From the NCBI GenBank assembly GCA_013141055.1, contig JABFRS010000002.1:682001-746000 (forward strand): a stretch of 64,000 nt of DNA, read 5' to 3'. The notes under the pieces were generated by a model that was not told the DNA's origin, made no database searches, and saw only the letters and a list, made by a program, of their open reading frames with translations. Position numbers and translations under genes: made by a program. Each line of letters starts with the position of its first letter. Within the stretch, counting starts at the first letter, position 1. Source of the DNA: Cyclobacteriaceae bacterium (GTDB lineage: Bacteria; Bacteroidota; Bacteroidia; Cytophagales; Cyclobacteriaceae). This document shows, in pieces, positions 45,393-54,386 of this stretch.

Positions 45393-47801
45393 CTATTCGT
45401 ACCGCAGTGAATCCACAGGGTTGGCTGCGGAAGCCTTCACTGATTGGTAGCTGACGGTCAGCCAGGCGATCACGATCGAAGAAAGGCCGCTAAGCAAGAA
45501 TACAACCGGACTGATGGGTACCCTGAATGCAAAACCCTGAAGCCACTGATCGGAAACATACCAGGCTATCACTGCTGCAGGGATGAATGCAATCACTACC
45601 AACTTCGTAAATTCTTTAGACAACAACAGAGTAAGACTAAAAGAAGAGGCACCCATTGATTTGCGTATACCAATTTCCTTGGTTCGTTGTTCAGATGTAA
45701 AAGCTGCCAGCGCAAATAAACCAAGACATGCAATGAAAATTGTAAGTCCGGAGAAGATGCTAAAAAGCTGCCCCATTCTTTGTTCTGTTCTGAAGAGCTT
45801 ATCAAAACTCTCGTCCATGAAAGAATATTCAAAAGGAGATCCGGCAGCGTGCTGCTTCCATAAGTTTTGCACATTTTCAACAACAGCTGATGAATTACCG
45901 CTATAACGAATTAGCAGGTTGTATTCATTTTCGCGAAGGAAAAGACATAAAGGGCGAACGTTTTCACGGAGAGATTCGAAATTGAAATTCTTCATCACAC
46001 CAATTACTTTATACTTTTTACTTTCATCTCCATTTCCATTGTAAAGAATCTCCTGACCAATTGGGTTTTCAAAACCAAATTCACGTGCGGCAGCTTCATT
46101 CAAAATCACTGTCATTGAATCTGTTGGAAACTCCTTTGAAAAATAACGTCCTTCCTTTAATTCAAATTTCATCACTTGCTGGTGTTCATAATCAGCAGAG
46201 TACACGCCTATTATGTGATCATGCTCTGAACCTACTGACTTAATCACAGTAGTATTATTTATACCTGGAAATGTGTTGTTTGCATAACTCACATTTACAA
46301 TTCCTGTTTGCTGAATCAATGCATTTTTAAATGCCGCCTTATTATTACCCAGTCTATTTGCATTTTCCAACATCAAAATATTATTCTTGTCAATACCCAG
46401 ATTTTTTTCCTGCATAAACTTGATCTGCTGAAAAACAACCACAGTGAAAATGATTAGGAAAATTGAAAGAGCAAATTGAAACACTACCAGAAAACTTCTG
46501 ATACCCTTGCTCTTCATTCCTGATCTTACCTTTCCTTTCAACACTTCAACCGCAGAAAAAGAAGTGAGATAAAATGCCGGATAGCTTCCTGCCACCACAC
46601 CCACGACCAACATTAATCCAATAATCCCAACGATGAAAAATGGACTTACAAAAACCTGCATGCCCAATTCTTTTCCCGCTAATTCATTGAATTGTGGAAG
46701 AAGAAAATAACATGCGATCAATGAAAGCACAACGGCTCCAAAACTATACATCATTGATTCTGCGAGGAATTGACCAATCATTTGGGTGCGTAAAGATCCC
46801 AGTGCTTTGCGAAGACCTACCTCTTTAGCACGTCCTGCAGATCTTGCCGTAGCAAGATTCATAAAATTGATACAGGCAATGATCATGATAAGCACCGCTA
46901 TTCCACTAAAGAAATATACATACATGATATTTCCACCTGGATCAATATCACCTTGAGCAGTTGAATGAAGATGGATGTCAAGAATATTGGTTGAAAAGTA
47001 TCCGTATGCACCACCCGCCTCTTTCATCTGAGCCAGAGAACTGCCCATAAATTTTTCCATCTCCGGGCCCACATACTTTATTACCATGGGCTCAAATTTC
47101 TTTTCTACCTGAGCGGGGGTCGTGTTTGGATGAAGCTTATAATAATTATACATGAAATTATTCAGCCAGATAGCATTTGGCTTAAGGCGGTCCGTTGATT
47201 CAGAAGACACAAGAATATTATAAGTGAAGTGAGAATTTGATGGCGAGTTTTCCGCGATACCCGTGACGGTATAAGTCTTTCCTTTATCCCCTATTACAAT
47301 AAGCTTTCCAACAGGGTTTTCCTCTTTGAAGTATTTTTTTGCAATTCTTTCTGTAAGAACAAGGGTATTGGGCTCCTTTAATGCAGTTTTGATATCTCCC
47401 TCTTTAAGTTTGTAAGAGAAAAATTCAAAGAAATTTGAATCAACATAATAGACTTTCTCTTCTGTAAAAGAATCATCGCCCAGCTTTATCAATGGGGAAC
47501 CCATCTGCGCGATCCGCGTTGCACTCTCAACTTCAGCGATCTCAGCAACCATAGCGGCCGCCAATGGAGGGCATGTATTGGATACTCTTATATCCTGCCC
47601 TCCCAGTTTACCATGCAAGCCTACCTGATAGATCCGGTCTGCATCCTTATGAAATTTATCATAGCTGAGCTCATTTGAAACATATAATATAAGAAGCAGG
47701 CATGATGTAATACCCACTGTCATTCCGAAAATATTGATTGCTGAAAAGAATCTATACTTTAGAATGTTTCTAATAGCAACGACAAAATAGTTTCTTAACA
47801 T
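45393..47801 (-). CDS. ABC transporter permease, MacB/FtsX type (2)
   Basis: An 802-residue inner-membrane permease with the same plan as permease 1: N-terminal TM (INIFGMTVGITSCLLLILYV), periplasmic domain, FtsX core with FMNLATARSAGRAKEVGLRKALGSLRTQMIGQFLAES, periplasmic domain, C-terminal FtsX core (TSEQRTKEIGIRKSMGASSFSL). It ends in the family's LNPVSSLRYE-type tail (AANPVDSLRYE). The close likeness to permease 1 suggests a tandem duplication. It may form a hetero- or alternative pair with the others. Confidence 0.92.
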   Translation of the reverse strand: MLRNYFVVAIRNILKYRFFSAINIFGMTVGITSCLLLILYVSNELSYDKFHKDADRIYQVGLHGKLGGQDIRVSNTCPPLAAAMVAEIAEVESATRIAQMGSPLIKLGDDSFTEEKVYYVDSNFFEFFSYKLKEGDIKTALKEPNTLVLTERIAKKYFKEENPVGKLIVIGDKGKTYTVTGIAENSPSNSHFTYNILVSSESTDRLKPNAIWLNNFMYNYYKLHPNTTPAQVEKKFEPMVIKYVGPEMEKFMGSSLAQMKEAGGAYGYFSTNILDIHLHSTAQGDIDPGGNIMYVYFFSGIAVLIMIIACINFMNLATARSAGRAKEVGLRKALGSLRTQMIGQFLAESMMYSFGAVVLSLIACYFLLPQFNELAGKELGMQVFVSPFFIVGIIGLMLVVGVVAGSYPAFYLTSFSAVEVLKGKVRSGMKSKGIRSFLVVFQFALSIFLIIFTVVVFQQIKFMQEKNLGIDKNNILMLENANRLGNNKAAFKNALIQQTGIVNVSYANNTFPGINNTTVIKSVGSEHDHIIGVYSADYEHQQVMKFELKEGRYFSKEFPTDSMTVILNEAAAREFGFENPIGQEILYNGNGDESKKYKVIGVMKNFNFESLRENVRPLCLFLRENEYNLLIRYSGNSSAVVENVQNLWKQHAAGSPFEYSFMDESFDKLFRTEQRMGQLFSIFSGLTIFIACLGLFALAAFTSEQRTKEIGIRKSMGASSFSLTLLLSKEFTKLVVIAFIPAAVIAWYVSDQWLQGFAFRVPISPVVFLLSGLSSIVIAWLTVSYQSVKASAANPVDSLRYE

Positions 47802-47830
47802 AATGATAAGCTTTAGCGACTCTGAATGTC

Positions 47831-47838
47831 AGACGCTA
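47831..47838. repeat. AGACGCTA motif, copy 2
   Basis: The octamer again, 29 bases upstream of permease 2, with context TCAGACGCTAAA. A GGTTACAG stretch follows, also found near copy 3. Confidence 0.35.
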
Positions 47839-47905
47839 AAGACTTATCATTGGTTACAGTGATTCTGAAATAAAATCATAGATGATCATAATTGTAACCA
47901 TGGCC

Positions 47906-50311
47906 TTACTCATCACGTAATGTTTTTGTTGGATTGAGGGAAGCGGTAGAAACTGTTTTATAACCGACAGCAAGTACGGATATACCGACCATTGTAATGA
48001 CAGCAAGACTGATACTGAGAGCACCAATCTTTAAATAATACTCCCAGATAGAATCCATCAGCCACTCGGTCATAAAATATCCCAATGCACCACCAATGAT
48101 TGTAGCAATGGCCAGATTAACCATAAACTCATAATTAATCACCGTTGCAATATTGCCAACCGATGCACCTAACACCTTTCTTACACCTATCTCTTTCATC
48201 TTTTTCACAATATTGAGAGAGACCAGTGTATATAATCCAATACCTGTCATAAGGGCACCGAAGAAACCAAGAAATCCAAACATGATCACAACATTATTAT
48301 TGATCTCATTTGTTTCCTGAAGCTCAGAATCAATCATTTCACCAGGGTATTGTGCATTTGGGTTAATCTCCTTCCATTTCTTTTCCATGTAAGCATTCAC
48401 CTCTCCTACCTTTGCGGGATCCATTTTTGCAATGAGCTGCTGATAGTGCGATGGAGCTGTATAGCGAATCATCAAAGGCTGGGTAGGTTCCCACAGTGCC
48501 CTTGCATATACATTCTTTACAACTCCTATGACAAACAATTGAACGGTATCATGCCACACCAATCGTTTTCCAATTGGATTATCCTTCCATCCAAATTCCT
48601 GAACAAGCTGCTCAGTTACAATTATTGATTCCTTACGATCTGTCTCTGAATCCTTCTGGAATTTTCTTCCGCTTGTCAAAGTCATATCCATTGCTTCAAA
48701 ATAGTTGTCACCAACATCCATGATGTCAATCTCTTTTTCGATGTCTTCGAACTTAACCGGATCATTATTCCAGCCATTGCTGATATGATGGCGGGTACCT
48801 GCAATCACCAGAATATCAGGATTAGAAACCAGAGCATCCCTGTAGGTATTAAAGGAGCCTTCATTATTTACCCAAACAGAAATAACGCCATGAGAAGCAA
48901 ATCCCATATCATACTCCTTTTGGTAATGTCCATTGCGATAAAAAGCAAGGCCTGTTATGAGCATTGTCAACGATATCACGAACTGACCTCCCAATAAAAT
49001 ACGCGTAAACCAGCTGGTGCCGCCAAATTTTGATTTTCCTTTCAGAATACTGACTGGCTCAAAAGATGTAATGTAAAAAGATGGATAAGCTCCAGCTATA
49101 ATTGCCGTCAATACCAGCAAGCCTGCCAGGAACAGGAGAAATCCTATGTTCTCTGTATAGCTTAAGTTAAGATCAATAAATTCCCATAGAGAATCATACG
49201 CAGGAACGAGAAACTCAGCCATTAATAGTCCTGCGATTAATCCCAAAAAGCAAAGAATAAGATTCTCTCCGAGGAACTGCGCAATCAGTTGAAAACGCAT
49301 TCCCCCCATTACTTTTCGTATGCCAATCTCCTTTAACCGCTGGCTTGAAATTGCTATAGAAGTATTGGTAAAATTGAAACAAGCGAGCAACAATAGCATA
49401 CCCGCAAGAATAGAAGGTGCTGTTACTGCCTCATCCGGAACACCTCCACCCAGGTAATCACTATCGACTCTTGGATTCTGACGACTCCTCTTCATCATAC
49501 CCTTGAAGTTCTCAAGATGATAGGATGTCAATTTAAAATCATCACGGACTTTATTCTGTGGTTCAATATACTGTTGAAGACGTTGCTCGATGCCCGCTAC
49601 GCTGGAAGGGTCATCAATTTCAAGAAACAATGCATGCGTCCATTTCCTCCAGTTATTTTCTGTGTAAGTAGAATCCAGATTAATGTCCCAGAAATTATCA
49701 TAGAGCGTAATTACCTGAGCACGAAAAGTTGAATTCAGTGGTTGCCTTTTGAAAACGCCTCCGATTTCAAATTCTTTTGGTCTTCTGACACCATCCTTAC
49801 CTAATATAATCTGGGAAACGGTACGCCCCACAACATCCTCAGAGTTGAAGTAAGTTCGCGCGACTTCATCACTGATAAAGATTTTACCCTTACTATGAAA
49901 GTCTGCGAAGGTTCCGTGCTTCAATTCATAATTAAAAAGATCAAAGAACGCTGAATCCACAAAAGCAGTGTTGGCACCATAGACATTATCTCCAATCCTC
50001 ATATCGCAGTATGCTGACATGTAGCGGACGGTTTTATCCACATCCTTAAAATTCTGCTTTATGTAATTCGCTAGCGGAATTGGCGCTAATCCGTGACGCT
50101 CGCGTTTACCCTGAAATTCCCTTATGGATTGAACACGATAGATCTTCTCAGCTTTCAATTGATTGGAATCCCAGCTATTGGTAAAATCCCAATTGAGGTA
50201 AGCAACAATACAACACGCAATGGCAATACCCATTCCAAAAACATTGATGATGATGAAAAGTTTGTTTTTCATCAGGTTCCGGAAAGTAATGAGGAGGTAA
50301 TTTTTAATCAT
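47906..50311 (-). CDS. ABC transporter permease, MacB/FtsX type (3)
   Basis: An 801-residue permease of the same family but more divergent. N-terminal TM FIIINVFGMGIAIACCIVAYL; FtsX cores FTNTSIAISSQRLKEIGIRKVMGG and NIVKKMKEIGVRKVLGASVG; tail ASLNPTKTLRDE. It is the first permease downstream of the ATPase, with a 305-base gap that may hold its own control signals. Whether the three permeases serve one complex or different substrates cannot be told. Confidence 0.9.
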   Translation of the reverse strand: MIKNYLLITFRNLMKNKLFIIINVFGMGIAIACCIVAYLNWDFTNSWDSNQLKAEKIYRVQSIREFQGKRERHGLAPIPLANYIKQNFKDVDKTVRYMSAYCDMRIGDNVYGANTAFVDSAFFDLFNYELKHGTFADFHSKGKIFISDEVARTYFNSEDVVGRTVSQIILGKDGVRRPKEFEIGGVFKRQPLNSTFRAQVITLYDNFWDINLDSTYTENNWRKWTHALFLEIDDPSSVAGIEQRLQQYIEPQNKVRDDFKLTSYHLENFKGMMKRSRQNPRVDSDYLGGGVPDEAVTAPSILAGMLLLLACFNFTNTSIAISSQRLKEIGIRKVMGGMRFQLIAQFLGENLILCFLGLIAGLLMAEFLVPAYDSLWEFIDLNLSYTENIGFLLFLAGLLVLTAIIAGAYPSFYITSFEPVSILKGKSKFGGTSWFTRILLGGQFVISLTMLITGLAFYRNGHYQKEYDMGFASHGVISVWVNNEGSFNTYRDALVSNPDILVIAGTRHHISNGWNNDPVKFEDIEKEIDIMDVGDNYFEAMDMTLTSGRKFQKDSETDRKESIIVTEQLVQEFGWKDNPIGKRLVWHDTVQLFVIGVVKNVYARALWEPTQPLMIRYTAPSHYQQLIAKMDPAKVGEVNAYMEKKWKEINPNAQYPGEMIDSELQETNEINNNVVIMFGFLGFFGALMTGIGLYTLVSLNIVKKMKEIGVRKVLGASVGNIATVINYEFMVNLAIATIIGGALGYFMTEWLMDSIWEYYLKIGALSISLAVITMVGISVLAVGYKTVSTASLNPTKTLRDE

Positions 50312-50616
50312 AGGGGCATGAATAAGAAATTGAAAAAGAGAAAGTCAGGACAGGGACAAGGGAATTATACAAGGGTTGCATGAGCCAACAATTGTACCAA
50401 TACAGATTCTGGTCAATTAACAAGATTCAGCGATCAAATGTGTTCGATGCTGTACACTTGATTGTACAAAACTGTTCATTAAACTAAAGATTGTCTTCAA
50501 TGACGAAACCCACGTCATCCTGATGCAGCAGAACAACGCGGGTTTCATTCTAACCTAAACCTAAACTATGAAGAACGCATTCAAGGTGCGTAGACCTTGA
50601 AGTCTTTACTCACAGA
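50312..50616. other. 305-base gap between the ABC ATPase and permease 3
   Basis: No convincing gene is seen. It holds a 7-bp inverted repeat TCAAGGT / ACCTTGA (50581-50587, 50594-50600), just past the ATPase stop, and an imperfect pair GAAACCC / GGGTTTC near 50506-50550. Neither has a T-tract on the minus strand. No sigma-54-like site was found here. It may be an attenuator or processing region between ATPase and permease 3. Confidence 0.5.
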
Positions 50617-51306
50617 CTAAACGTGAAAATGTTCTTTGATATTTTCAGTGACCACCTTACCGTCAAACAAGTTGATGATACGGTGAGCATAATTTGCATC
50701 ATAAGGTGAGTGAGTTACCATTACGATGGTAGTTCCTTCTTCATTCAACTGAGAAAGCAATTTCATTACTTCTTCACCGTTGGCTGAATCAAGATTACCT
50801 GTAGGCTCATCGGCCAGGATCACCTTTGGTTTTGCTACAATAGCACGGGAGATCGCAACACGCTGCTGCTGACCACCAGAAAGCTGCTGAGGGAAGTGAT
50901 TGCGGCGGTGCATGATATTCATGCGCTCCAATACTTCTTCGACACGAGTCTTTCTTTCGGATGCCGGCACTTTCATGTATAATAATGGAAGCTCTACGTT
51001 TTCAAAAACGGTAAGCTCGTCAATTAGATTAAAGCTCTGGAACACGAATCCAATGGATCCTTTACGTAATTGTGCACGCTGGCGTTCGCTGTATTTAGCA
51101 ACTTCGTGCTCTCCGAAATGGTATTCACCACCAGAAGGATTATCCAGCAAGCCGAGGATATTCAGCAAGGTAGATTTACCGCATCCTGAGGGCCCCATGA
51201 TGGCAACAAACTCACCATCCTTGATCTCAAGGTTGATGCTGTTGAGTGCCGTTGTCTCTACTTCTTCCGTTGTGTAGACTTTTTCTAGGTTTTTTAATCG
51301 GATCAT
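50617..51306 (-). CDS. ABC transporter ATP-binding protein, LolD/MacB type
   Basis: A 229-residue ATPase that powers FtsX/MacB-type permeases. Walker A is GPSGCGKST, the signature [15 protein letters not shown], Walker [13 protein letters not shown], and the H-loop TIVMVTHS. The length is that of LolD/MacB N-terminal domains. It lies between the adaptor and the permeases, all on the minus strand, and is the only ATPase in the cluster, so it presumably serves all three permeases. Confidence 0.94.
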   Translation of the reverse strand: MIRLKNLEKVYTTEEVETTALNSINLEIKDGEFVAIMGPSGCGKSTLLNILGLLDNPSGGEYHFGEHEVAKYSERQRAQLRKGSIGFVFQSFNLIDELTVFENVELPLLYMKVPASERKTRVEEVLERMNIMHRRNHFPQQLSGGQQQRVAISRAIVAKPKVILADEPTGNLDSANGEEVMKLLSQLNEEGTTIVMVTHSPYDANYAHRIINLFDGKVVTENIKEHFHV

Positions 51307-51392
51307 AACTTAAGGAGTTTGTGGTTAGATGTCAGTTAGTTCTAAATAGTTTTATTAAATACTGTCTTTATTTCAATTGGTTACAGACCATT

Positions 51393-51400
51393 AGACGCTA
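51393..51400. repeat. AGACGCTA motif, copy 3
   Basis: Lies in the 113-base gap between adaptor and ATPase, about 87 bases upstream of the ATPase start, context TTAGACGCTAGA, next to GGTTACAG. Confidence 0.35.
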
Positions 51401-51419
51401 GATCGGTCAAATAGTTGCA

Positions 51420-52670
51420 CTATTTTAATTTTAAAACTTCGTTGGTACCAAAGTTCTCGTATGATGAAGTGATTACCTTTTCGCCTGGTTTCAGACCTTC
51501 CAATACCTCAAAATACTCACTTCCCATCTTTCTACCAAGCTTAATGTCGCGTTTCACGGCACGATCCTCGCCTTCCAGGATGAATACCCAGTTACCGCCG
51601 GTATCCTTATAGAATCCGCCCATCGGCAACAAAAGTTCTTCAGAAGACTGACCAAGTTCAATACGCATTCTCAACGACTGACCCCTTCGAATTCCTTGCG
51701 GAGTCTCCCCTTCAAAATTCATGTCTACTTCAAAACGACCATTTGTGATGTTAGGGTAGACATAAGCAATCGTAAGATTATAAGTCTTGCCGGCAAAGTC
51801 CGTTGTAGAATGAAGACCTGTTGAAATTCGTGGCAGGTATAACTCATCAATAGGAACTCTCACTTTATACTGTCCAACAATATCCACCTGACCAAGGCGC
51901 TGACCGATTGTTACAGATTGCCCGATCTCCCAGTGTGGTGTTGACAATTGTCCGTCAATAGGAGCTCTTAATGTAAGATTGTCCAGAATCTTTCCAACAC
52001 TCTGAAGACTTAAAAGAAGCTTTCTCTCAGAGGCATCCAACTGTCCAAGTTGATTGGAACGGCTGATTGAATCTATCACAAATGCCTGATAGGTAATATC
52101 GCGTCTCTTCAGGTTAGAAAGGTAATCCGCTTCTGTTTGCTCAAACTCCTGCTGAGCTATCAATTTCTTTTGAAATAACTGCTTTTGACGTAGGTATTTA
52201 GGTTTCAGAGTTGCCAAAGCATTATCAATAGTGATCAAACTCTCCTGTTGACGCAAAGCATTTTGATTGATCGTTACGCGAGTATCCCGGGTTCTGTTGA
52301 TGGTTTGAGTAAGATTTGATTCCTGATCCAGTACGGTGATCTCACGATTTAAATTTGTGATCTCAAGGATAACGTCACCCTTTTTTACCATAGCACCGCT
52401 CTCACGAACAATATGCTTAATGTTTCCACCTTCAATAGCATCCAGAAAAACCTGACGACTTGGTTCAACAATACCGGTTTGAGGAATATACTCTTTAAAC
52501 TCACCACGCTTAACTTCGGAGATTGTGATCTTGTCTTTTTCAACAACCAACGTCGAACGTCGATCTGCAAAAATCAATAGATAGGAAACAAAAAATACAA
52601 ATACAGCGATACCACCGTAAGTCAAAATTCTCTTTACTGTCCAGGTCTTCTTTTTGATCTGCTTATCCAT
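51420..52670 (-). CDS. Periplasmic adaptor (HlyD/MFP family) of the ABC exporter
   Basis: A 416-residue membrane-fusion protein that links the inner-membrane ABC unit to an outer-membrane channel. It has an N-terminal TM helix (ILTYGGIAVFVFFVSYLLIF), a lipoyl half-motif (GGNIKHIVRESGAMVKKGDVILEI), a long coiled coil (about residues 110-220), the second lipoyl half (LRAPIDGQLSTPHWEIGQSVTIGQRLGQV) and beta-barrel domains. I take the ATG at 52670; upstream in-frame starts add 27 residues of low plausibility. No TolC homologue is encoded in the window. A sigma-54-like promoter lies 59-73 bases upstream. Confidence 0.92.
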   Translation of the reverse strand: MDKQIKKKTWTVKRILTYGGIAVFVFFVSYLLIFADRRSTLVVEKDKITISEVKRGEFKEYIPQTGIVEPSRQVFLDAIEGGNIKHIVRESGAMVKKGDVILEITNLNREITVLDQESNLTQTINRTRDTRVTINQNALRQQESLITIDNALATLKPKYLRQKQLFQKKLIAQQEFEQTEADYLSNLKRRDITYQAFVIDSISRSNQLGQLDASERKLLLSLQSVGKILDNLTLRAPIDGQLSTPHWEIGQSVTIGQRLGQVDIVGQYKVRVPIDELYLPRISTGLHSTTDFAGKTYNLTIAYVYPNITNGRFEVDMNFEGETPQGIRRGQSLRMRIELGQSSEELLLPMGGFYKDTGGNWVFILEGEDRAVKRDIKLGRKMGSEYFEVLEGLKPGEKVITSSYENFGTNEVLKLK

Positions 52671-52728
52671 TCTTAGGTGTTTTTTTATTCTTTCCGGTTG
52701 TTTAACGGGAAGGATGCCTTCCACGTTT

Positions 52729-52743
52729 CCAACTACCGTGCCA
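52729..52743 (-). promoter_or_regulatory. Near-consensus sigma-54 promoter of the adaptor-ABC cluster
   Basis: On the minus strand it reads TGGCACGGTAGTTGG. The sigma-54 consensus is TGGCACG-N4-TTGC; only the last C of the -12 GC differs. It is oriented to the adaptor gene, whose ATG is 59 bases beyond. The divergent neighbour encodes a sigma-54 activator, which makes the match more meaningful. Confidence 0.5.
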
Positions 52744-52799
52744 ATGGCCAAATCGAACTAAAAGCCATCTTTTCCCGAAAATACTCGTTCAAAGCTGAA

Positions 52800-52817
52800 C
52801 GTATCTGTCCGGATACG
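52800..52817. promoter_or_regulatory. Inverted repeat CGTATC / GATACG, possible activator site
   Basis: A 6-bp perfect inverted repeat with a 6-base centre, about 57 bases upstream of the putative -24 element, near but slightly short of usual enhancer distances. It could bind the NtrC-type protein encoded next door. Chance is not excluded. Confidence 0.3.
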
Positions 52818-52933
52818 GACGTAGTTTATATAAATTGCAAGGACGAATATTGGAAAATAAAGCGCCTTAAGGGTTTATCAATATCGGTATCAACTTTGCC
52901 CATCGCTTAGTAAAATAGATTAAAACAGATCAG

Positions 52934-54319
52934 ATGACTGACCAAAAGCAAGGAAAAATCCTCATCGTTGACGATAACGAAGATTTACTCAAAGCAGCCA
53001 AAATGCACCTGAAGCGTCATTTTGCACAGGTAGACATTGAGAAAAATCCCGAAGCAATTCCGGCATTAATGAATCATGATAATTATGACGTCATTCTGCT
53101 TGACATGAACTTCACGAAAGACGTAAGCAGCGGTTCAGAAGGTTATTATTGGCTGGAGAAAATACTGGAAATAGATCCCTCCGCGGTCGTTGTCCTCATC
53201 ACCGCATATGGCGACATTCAAATGGCAGTAAAAGCAATCAAGGCCGGAGCAACTGACTTTGTGTTGAAGCCATGGGAAAATGAAAAACTGCTGGCTACGC
53301 TTTACTCCTCTATGCGCTTGCGCGAAACACGCGATGAAGTCCACACACTGAAGCTCAAGAATCTTGAGATCAATCAGGCAGTCAATGATCGTTATCAAGA
53401 GATCATCGGACAGAGTGCTGCCATGCAGAGAATCTTTCAAACCATTGATCGTGTAGCTCATACTGATGCAAATGTTTTGATCCTGGGTGAAAATGGAACT
53501 GGTAAAGAGTTAATTGCAAGAGCAATACATCGTCATTCTTCCCGTGGCAAAGAGTCTTTTGTAAGTGTCGATCTTGGATCCATTACAGAAACTTTATTTG
53601 AAAGCGAACTATTCGGTCACAAGCGCGGATCGTTTACAGATGCCAAGGAAGATCGTCCAGGGAGATTTGAAATCGCAAACAACGGAACATTGTTCCTGGA
53701 TGAAATTGGAAATCTGTCCATGCCCTTGCAGGCAAAGCTCCTGACCGTACTTCAAAATCGAAAGGTCAGCAGAGTAGGTGCCAACAAAGACACTGCAATC
53801 GACATACGCCTGATCTGCGCAACCAACCTGCCATTATATGATATGGTGAAAGAGAATCGATTCAGACAGGATCTTTTATACAGAGTTAATACCATTGAGA
53901 TTGAAATTCCATCACTGAGAGATCGCATGGAAGATATTCCACTTCTCTCCCACCATTTCTTAAAACACTATGCTGAAAAATATCACAAGAATATAACGAA
54001 GATCAGTGATGGTGCGATGACCCGAATGAACAAGCATCCGTGGCCGGGAAACATCAGGGAGTTGCAGCATTCCATTGAACGTGCAGTTATTCTTTCCAAT
54101 AGCTCTGTACTGCAACCAGAAGATTTTAATTTCAACTCTACCGGTGGAAAAGAAAACGAGCAACCGCTTAATCTTGACCAGTTTAATCTTGATGAGGTAG
54201 AAAAGCTTCTCATCCGGAAGGTGCTTAAAAAGTATAATGGCAACATTACCCAGGCTGCCGCTGAATTAGGCTTGACCCGATCGTCGCTATACCGGAGATT
54301 GGAAAAGCATGGACTTTAA
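52934..54319 (+). CDS. Sigma-54-dependent response regulator, NtrC family
   Basis: A 461-residue activator: receiver domain (ILIVDDNEDLL, phospho-acceptor in VILLDMNF, then AGATDFVLKPW), AAA+ domain with Walker A GENGTGKE and Walker B GTLFLDEIG, and a Fis-type HTH at the end (ITQAAAELGLTRSSLYRRLEKHGL). The sigma-54-contact loop is GSFTDA (residues 232-237) instead of GAFTGA. It starts at ATG 52934, divergent from the exporter, and is followed by its kinase. It most likely activates the exporter through the sigma-54 promoter. Confidence 0.93.
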   Translation: MTDQKQGKILIVDDNEDLLKAAKMHLKRHFAQVDIEKNPEAIPALMNHDNYDVILLDMNFTKDVSSGSEGYYWLEKILEIDPSAVVVLITAYGDIQMAVKAIKAGATDFVLKPWENEKLLATLYSSMRLRETRDEVHTLKLKNLEINQAVNDRYQEIIGQSAAMQRIFQTIDRVAHTDANVLILGENGTGKELIARAIHRHSSRGKESFVSVDLGSITETLFESELFGHKRGSFTDAKEDRPGRFEIANNGTLFLDEIGNLSMPLQAKLLTVLQNRKVSRVGANKDTAIDIRLICATNLPLYDMVKENRFRQDLLYRVNTIEIEIPSLRDRMEDIPLLSHHFLKHYAEKYHKNITKISDGAMTRMNKHPWPGNIRELQHSIERAVILSNSSVLQPEDFNFNSTGGKENEQPLNLDQFNLDEVEKLLIRKVLKKYNGNITQAAAELGLTRSSLYRRLEKHGL

Positions 54320-54386
54320 AATCTTGTGTAATTCAATCTTATTTGTGGGGAATTTCGCAGGTAAAAATTTATAACTCAACTCTCAT

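Noticed and set aside
50506-50550. GAAACCC / GGGTTTC pair in the gap before permease 3
   Set aside because: Arms are short and the spacer is long; no T-tract follows on the transcribed strand.
50900-51277. 125-codon ORF opposite the ABC ATPase
   Set aside because: A mirror of a conserved ATPase gene; composition is as expected for antisense frames.
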